Shown here piece by piece: positions 61,341-64,000 of a DNA stretch of 64,000 bases. A program made the translations under genes and the position numbers. Source of the stretch: ZLKRG08 sp046048895 (GTDB taxonomy: Bacteria > Actinomycetota > Actinomycetes > Nanopelagicales > Nanopelagicaceae); the NCBI GenBank assembly GCA_046048895.1, contig JBJOFF010000005.1:1-64000 (forward strand). Reading direction: 5' to 3'. The stretch's first letter is position 1; each line of letters starts with the position of its first letter. The notes under the pieces are model-generated. The model searched no databases. It saw nothing but the letters and a program-made list of their open reading frames with translations, and was not told where the DNA came from.

Positions 61341-61506
61341 CACTCGGTTGTCGAGCTAAACGATCTGTTTGGCTCCCTCGCACTGGTAGCGAATGCTCTG
61401 GTTAGAGACCGAAACGCTTTCCCGGAACAGGCCATTTGAAATCAATTCAAGGTCTGGACGGTCAGTGCTGTGATGTCACCGAAAATCACTTCTCGGTGCA
61501 GGCGAA

Positions 61507-61512
61507 ATTCTA
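61507..61512 (-). promoter_or_regulatory. -10 element TAGAAT, rpsB-tsf promoter
   Basis: TAGAAT on the minus strand, about 208 bases before the rpsB start codon. It is the best -10 in the rpsB-xerC gap and predicts a leader of about 200 nucleotides. Confidence 0.4.
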
Positions 61513-61536
61513 TCGGCGAGCTAGAAAATAGCGAAA

Positions 61537-62415
61537 TCAGGCTCTGGGATGCGCCTGTTTAAAGGCGGAATGCAATCTCTCCGCTGATACGTGGGTATAT
61601 ATCTGAGTGGTCGAAAGTGATGCATGGCCCAAGATTTCTTGGACAGTTCGCAAATCTGCGCCACCTTCTAATAAATGAGTCGCGGCGGAATGCCTTAAAG
61701 CATGCGGTCCAAGTTCGATGGTTTTATAAACCACTTCTCTGACTTGGCGTTGATCAATGCGTTTGCCTCGTGCACCAATGAAAATTGCGTTTCCGCTTTT
61801 TTCATTTGCTAATTGCGCTCTAACTGCCAGCCACTTCTCTAGCGCCGCAACTGCTGGCCTTCCGATAGGAATTACTCGCTCTTTATTACCTTTACCAATT
61901 ACGCGAATGGTTTGGCGTTCGTAATCGACATCCTTTAAATCCAATCCACATAATTCAGATACGCGAGCACCTGATGCATAGAGCATCTCCACCATCGCTA
62001 AATTTCTAACTGCAGTTAGCTCGCCAGTCTCTTCAGCAACGCTCTCCAGTGCTTGCATTGCGATATCTGCAGTTTTTACATCCACTATCTCGGGCAGGAT
62101 GCGATGCGATTTTGGTGTGGCCAGATTAAATCCCACATCACTTGGAATTAAGCCTTCTTTTGCCGCCCACTTTGTGAATAATTTTATCGAAGTTGCGCGA
62201 CGTGACAGCGTGGTGCGCGATGCGCCTTTGGTCTGTTGGTTAGCCAGCCAACTTCTTAAATGGCTGATATTTAGAGTTTTGATATCTGTTACACCAAGCG
62301 CATTTAAATGCGAAGCTAAAGATTCTAAATCGCCTAAATATGCGCGGATTGTGTTATCAGATAAAGAACGTTCGCGATTTAAGTGAGTAGTAAATCTCTC
62401 AATCGCGCTCTGCAT
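61537..62415 (-). CDS. xerC: Tyrosine recombinase XerC-like
   Basis: A 292-residue tyrosine recombinase. The N-terminal core-binding domain (1-100) is followed by the catalytic domain with Arg151 (ASGARVSELC), Lys175, His238 and Arg241 (HALRHSAATH), His264 (LGHASLSTT) and Tyr273 (QIYTHV). It resolves chromosome dimers at dif. Position upstream of rpsB is usual in Actinobacteria. TAAACT ends 6 bases before the ATG and overlaps the cimA stop. Confidence 0.92.
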   Translation of the reverse strand: MQSAIERFTTHLNRERSLSDNTIRAYLGDLESLASHLNALGVTDIKTLNISHLRSWLANQQTKGASRTTLSRRATSIKLFTKWAAKEGLIPSDVGFNLATPKSHRILPEIVDVKTADIAMQALESVAEETGELTAVRNLAMVEMLYASGARVSELCGLDLKDVDYERQTIRVIGKGNKERVIPIGRPAVAALEKWLAVRAQLANEKSGNAIFIGARGKRIDQRQVREVVYKTIELGPHALRHSAATHLLEGGADLRTVQEILGHASLSTTQIYTHVSAERLHSAFKQAHPRA

Positions 62416-62421
62416 ACCTGC

Positions 62422-62427
62422 AGTTTA
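62422..62427 (-). promoter_or_regulatory. -10 element TAAACT, leaderless xerC start
   Basis: TAAACT on the minus strand ends 6 bases before the xerC ATG. Its first three bases are the stop codon of cimA. Confidence 0.55.
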
Positions 62428-64000
62428 CTCGGGGCGACGTCCTTGACGGATTAAGCCGAAGGTAAGTGCGTCTTCCAAAGCCATTGCAGATGCGGCGATC
62501 ACGTTCTCGTGTACTCCAACAGTGTTCCAAGAACCATTCTTATCTGAAGTTTCAACTAATACACGAGTAATAGCACCGGTACCTAAGCGACCTTCAAGAA
62601 TACGAACTTTGTAATCTGTTAATTCAAGTTCGGCGAGCTCTGGGTATAGCTTTGAAAGTCCAGAGCGCAGCGCATTATCAAAAGCGTTAACTGGACCATT
62701 TCCAGATCCAATGCAAACAAGTGATTCACCGTTTGCCGAAACTGTAACTTCTGCTTTGGTCACAATGCTGCCATCCTGATCGCTTTCGACACTGGTTAAC
62801 CAATGAGAAACAGTGAAGAATTCTGGACGCTTCTTGGCAATCTCTTCGCGAACTAATAATTCAAATGATGCATCTGCCGCTTCGAAAGTGAAACCTTTAG
62901 ATTCCATATCTTTTACACGTTCAACGATGCGTGTAATAAGTTCCTTGTCGCCACCTAGATCAACGCCAAGTTCTTGGCTCTTTAATTCAATTGACGCGCG
63001 GCCAGCCATGTCAGAGACCAGCATTCGCATATCGTTACCGACGCTGGCTGGATCTTCGTGCTGATAAAGATTTGGATCAACTTTGATTGCCGAAGCATGT
63101 AAACCAGCTTTGTGCGCAAAAGCAGAGAGACCTACATATGGCTGACGTGCAGATGGCTTTACGTTGGTAACTTCAGCGATTGCATGTGAGATACGGAATG
63201 ATTCGCGAAGCAAATTATCAGGAAGTAGCTTCTTATCTTTCTTTAATTCTAAATTCGCGATGATTGATACTAAATCTGCATTACCAGTGCGCTCACCGTA
63301 ACCATTAATAGTGCCCTGAACATGAGTGGCACCTGCCGCGACTGCTGCCATTGAATTAGCAATTGCACAACCGGTGTCGTTGTGGCAGTGAATGCCAAGA
63401 CGCGCACTTGATGCGCCCAAAATGTCATGAACTACATCTGCAATCTCATCAGGCAACATGCCGCCATTGGTATCGCAGAGCGCAATTACATCTGCGCCAG
63501 CTTCTGCAGAAACTCTCACAACTTCTAGCGCATAAGCACGATTGGCGCGATAACCATCAAAGAAATGCTCCGCGTCGATAAATACGCGCTGTCCTTCGCT
63601 CTTTAAATGCTGAATTGAATCGCGAATCATATTTAGATTCTCATCAAGGGTGGTTTTAAGCGCTAGATCAACGTGGCGATCATGCGATTTAGCCACCATA
63701 GTTACAACCGGTGCACCAGAGTTACGAAGCGCAGCAATTAGCGGATCGTCTGCAGCTTTAGTATTTGCACGACGAGTAGCACCAAATGCCACAAATGTTG
63801 CGTGCTTTAACTTCAACTCTTTCTTAGCTAATTCAAAGAATTCAGTATCTTTTGGATTAGCCCCTGGCCATCCACCTTCGATAAAACCCACGCCTAAATC
63901 ATCCAAATGACGCGCGATTTGTAATTTATCGTGAACGCTTAAATTTAAACCCTCTTGCTGCGCGCCATCACGAAGCGTCGTGTCATAGACGTGAAAATTA
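62425..64000 (-). CDS. cimA: Citramalate synthase, 5' end outside window
   Basis: The frame continues past an internal TTG at 63906 to the right window edge; I read the extra codons by hand. The first visible residues include VYDTTLRDGAQQEGLNLSV, the metal-binding N-terminal motif of the HMGL/isopropylmalate-synthase barrel. The C-terminal part is a LeuA-type regulatory dimer domain (from about KKRPEFFTVSHWL). It condenses pyruvate with acetyl-CoA to citramalate for isoleucine synthesis without threonine. Only a few N-terminal residues are missing. The 2-isopropylmalate synthase family is the main alternative, but the sequence fits the citramalate branch. Confidence 0.9.
   Translation of the reverse strand, partial: NFHVYDTTLRDGAQQEGLNLSVHDKLQIARHLDDLGVGFIEGGWPGANPKDTEFFELAKKELKLKHATFVAFGATRRANTKAADDPLIAALRNSGAPVVTMVAKSHDRHVDLALKTTLDENLNMIRDSIQHLKSEGQRVFIDAEHFFDGYRANRAYALEVVRVSAEAGADVIALCDTNGGMLPDEIADVVHDILGASSARLGIHCHNDTGCAIANSMAAVAAGATHVQGTINGYGERTGNADLVSIIANLELKKDKKLLPDNLLRESFRISHAIAEVTNVKPSARQPYVGLSAFAHKAGLHASAIKVDPNLYQHEDPASVGNDMRMLVSDMAGRASIELKSQELGVDLGGDKELITRIVERVKDMESKGFTFEAADASFELLVREEIAKKRPEFFTVSHWLTSVESDQDGSIVTKAEVTVSANGESLVCIGSGNGPVNAFDNALRSGLSKLYPELAELELTDYKVRILEGRLGTGAITRVLVETSDKNGSWNTVGVHENVIAASAMALEDALTFGLIRQGRRPE

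Noticed and set aside
61300..61383. 28-codon extension of S2
   Set aside because: It covers the leader hairpin and ribosome binding site and has no match to S2.

Overview
The window is a dense, almost gap-free stretch of an actinobacterial chromosome. I found 64 protein genes, two of them cut by the window edges, and no rRNA, tRNA, CRISPR array or transposase. No stretch longer than 300 bases lacks a gene; the longest gap is the 237-base leader of rpsB. The gene order rpsB-tsf-pyrH-frr-cdsA-rlmN ... rseP-ispG-proS ... rimP-nusA-infB-rbfA-truB-ribF ... rpsO-pnp-M16 protease-dapB ... thyX-dapA-rnj-ftsK-rodZ-rimO-pgsA ... cinA-clgR is the classic actinobacterial one. The moderate GC content, very short gaps, many 1-8 base gene overlaps and small gene set suggest a streamlined genome, plausibly a freshwater acI-type (Nanopelagicales) actinobacterium. 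The lineage is inferred from gene order and style, not from a marker-gene comparison.

Layout: 1-10 kb holds accessory genes: a truncated secreted protein, an NTF2-like protein, an orphan ParD-like antitoxin, a VOC protein, a DUF4236/TPR protein, a DUF2202 protein, an ABC exporter whose ATPase is fused to a secreted hydrolase, a copper monooxygenase, an L,D-transpeptidase and a DUF805 protein. 9.5-10.8 kb holds TetR, ClgR-like and CinA-type genes. 10.8-15.5 kb is a fructose PTS block (ptsI, EIIC, EIIB, EIIA, fruK) placed between cinA and pgsA. 15.6-29.8 kb is conserved housekeeping, with azlCD inserted as a divergent pair against thyX. 30-34.8 kb is a four-gene operon of exported proteins: two metallophosphoesterases, a YHYH protein and a PEBP-like protein. 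34.8-46.2 kb is the translation block plus proS, ispG and rseP. 46.2-56.4 kb is a polyamine/GABA block: gabT, an arginase-family hydrolase, potDABC, an aldehyde dehydrogenase and two secreted proteins sharing a C-terminal tail. It sits between rseP and rlmN. 56.4-64 kb is rlmN to rpsB, then xerC and the 3' part of cimA.

The strongest cross-cutting signal is transcriptional. At least 15 genes, mostly first genes of operons, have a TAnnnT -10 element ending exactly 6 or 7 bases before the start codon, which predicts leaderless mRNAs. Genes with clear Shine-Dalgarno sites (rpsB, rpsO, pnp, pyrH, frr, fruK, EIIC, rseP, infB) instead have longer leaders or lie inside operons, and several of these leaders carry strong hairpins. 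The -10 rule also corrects several start codons (2174-3190, 7282-8409, rodZ, proS, and probably the hydrolase-ATPase fusion).

Functional themes: polyamine uptake and breakdown to GABA and succinate; fructose uptake; phosphate-ester scavenging through Tat-exported phosphoesterases with a possible PHO-box-like repeat upstream; and cell-surface proteins bearing short Cys/Lys-rich modules whose role is unknown.
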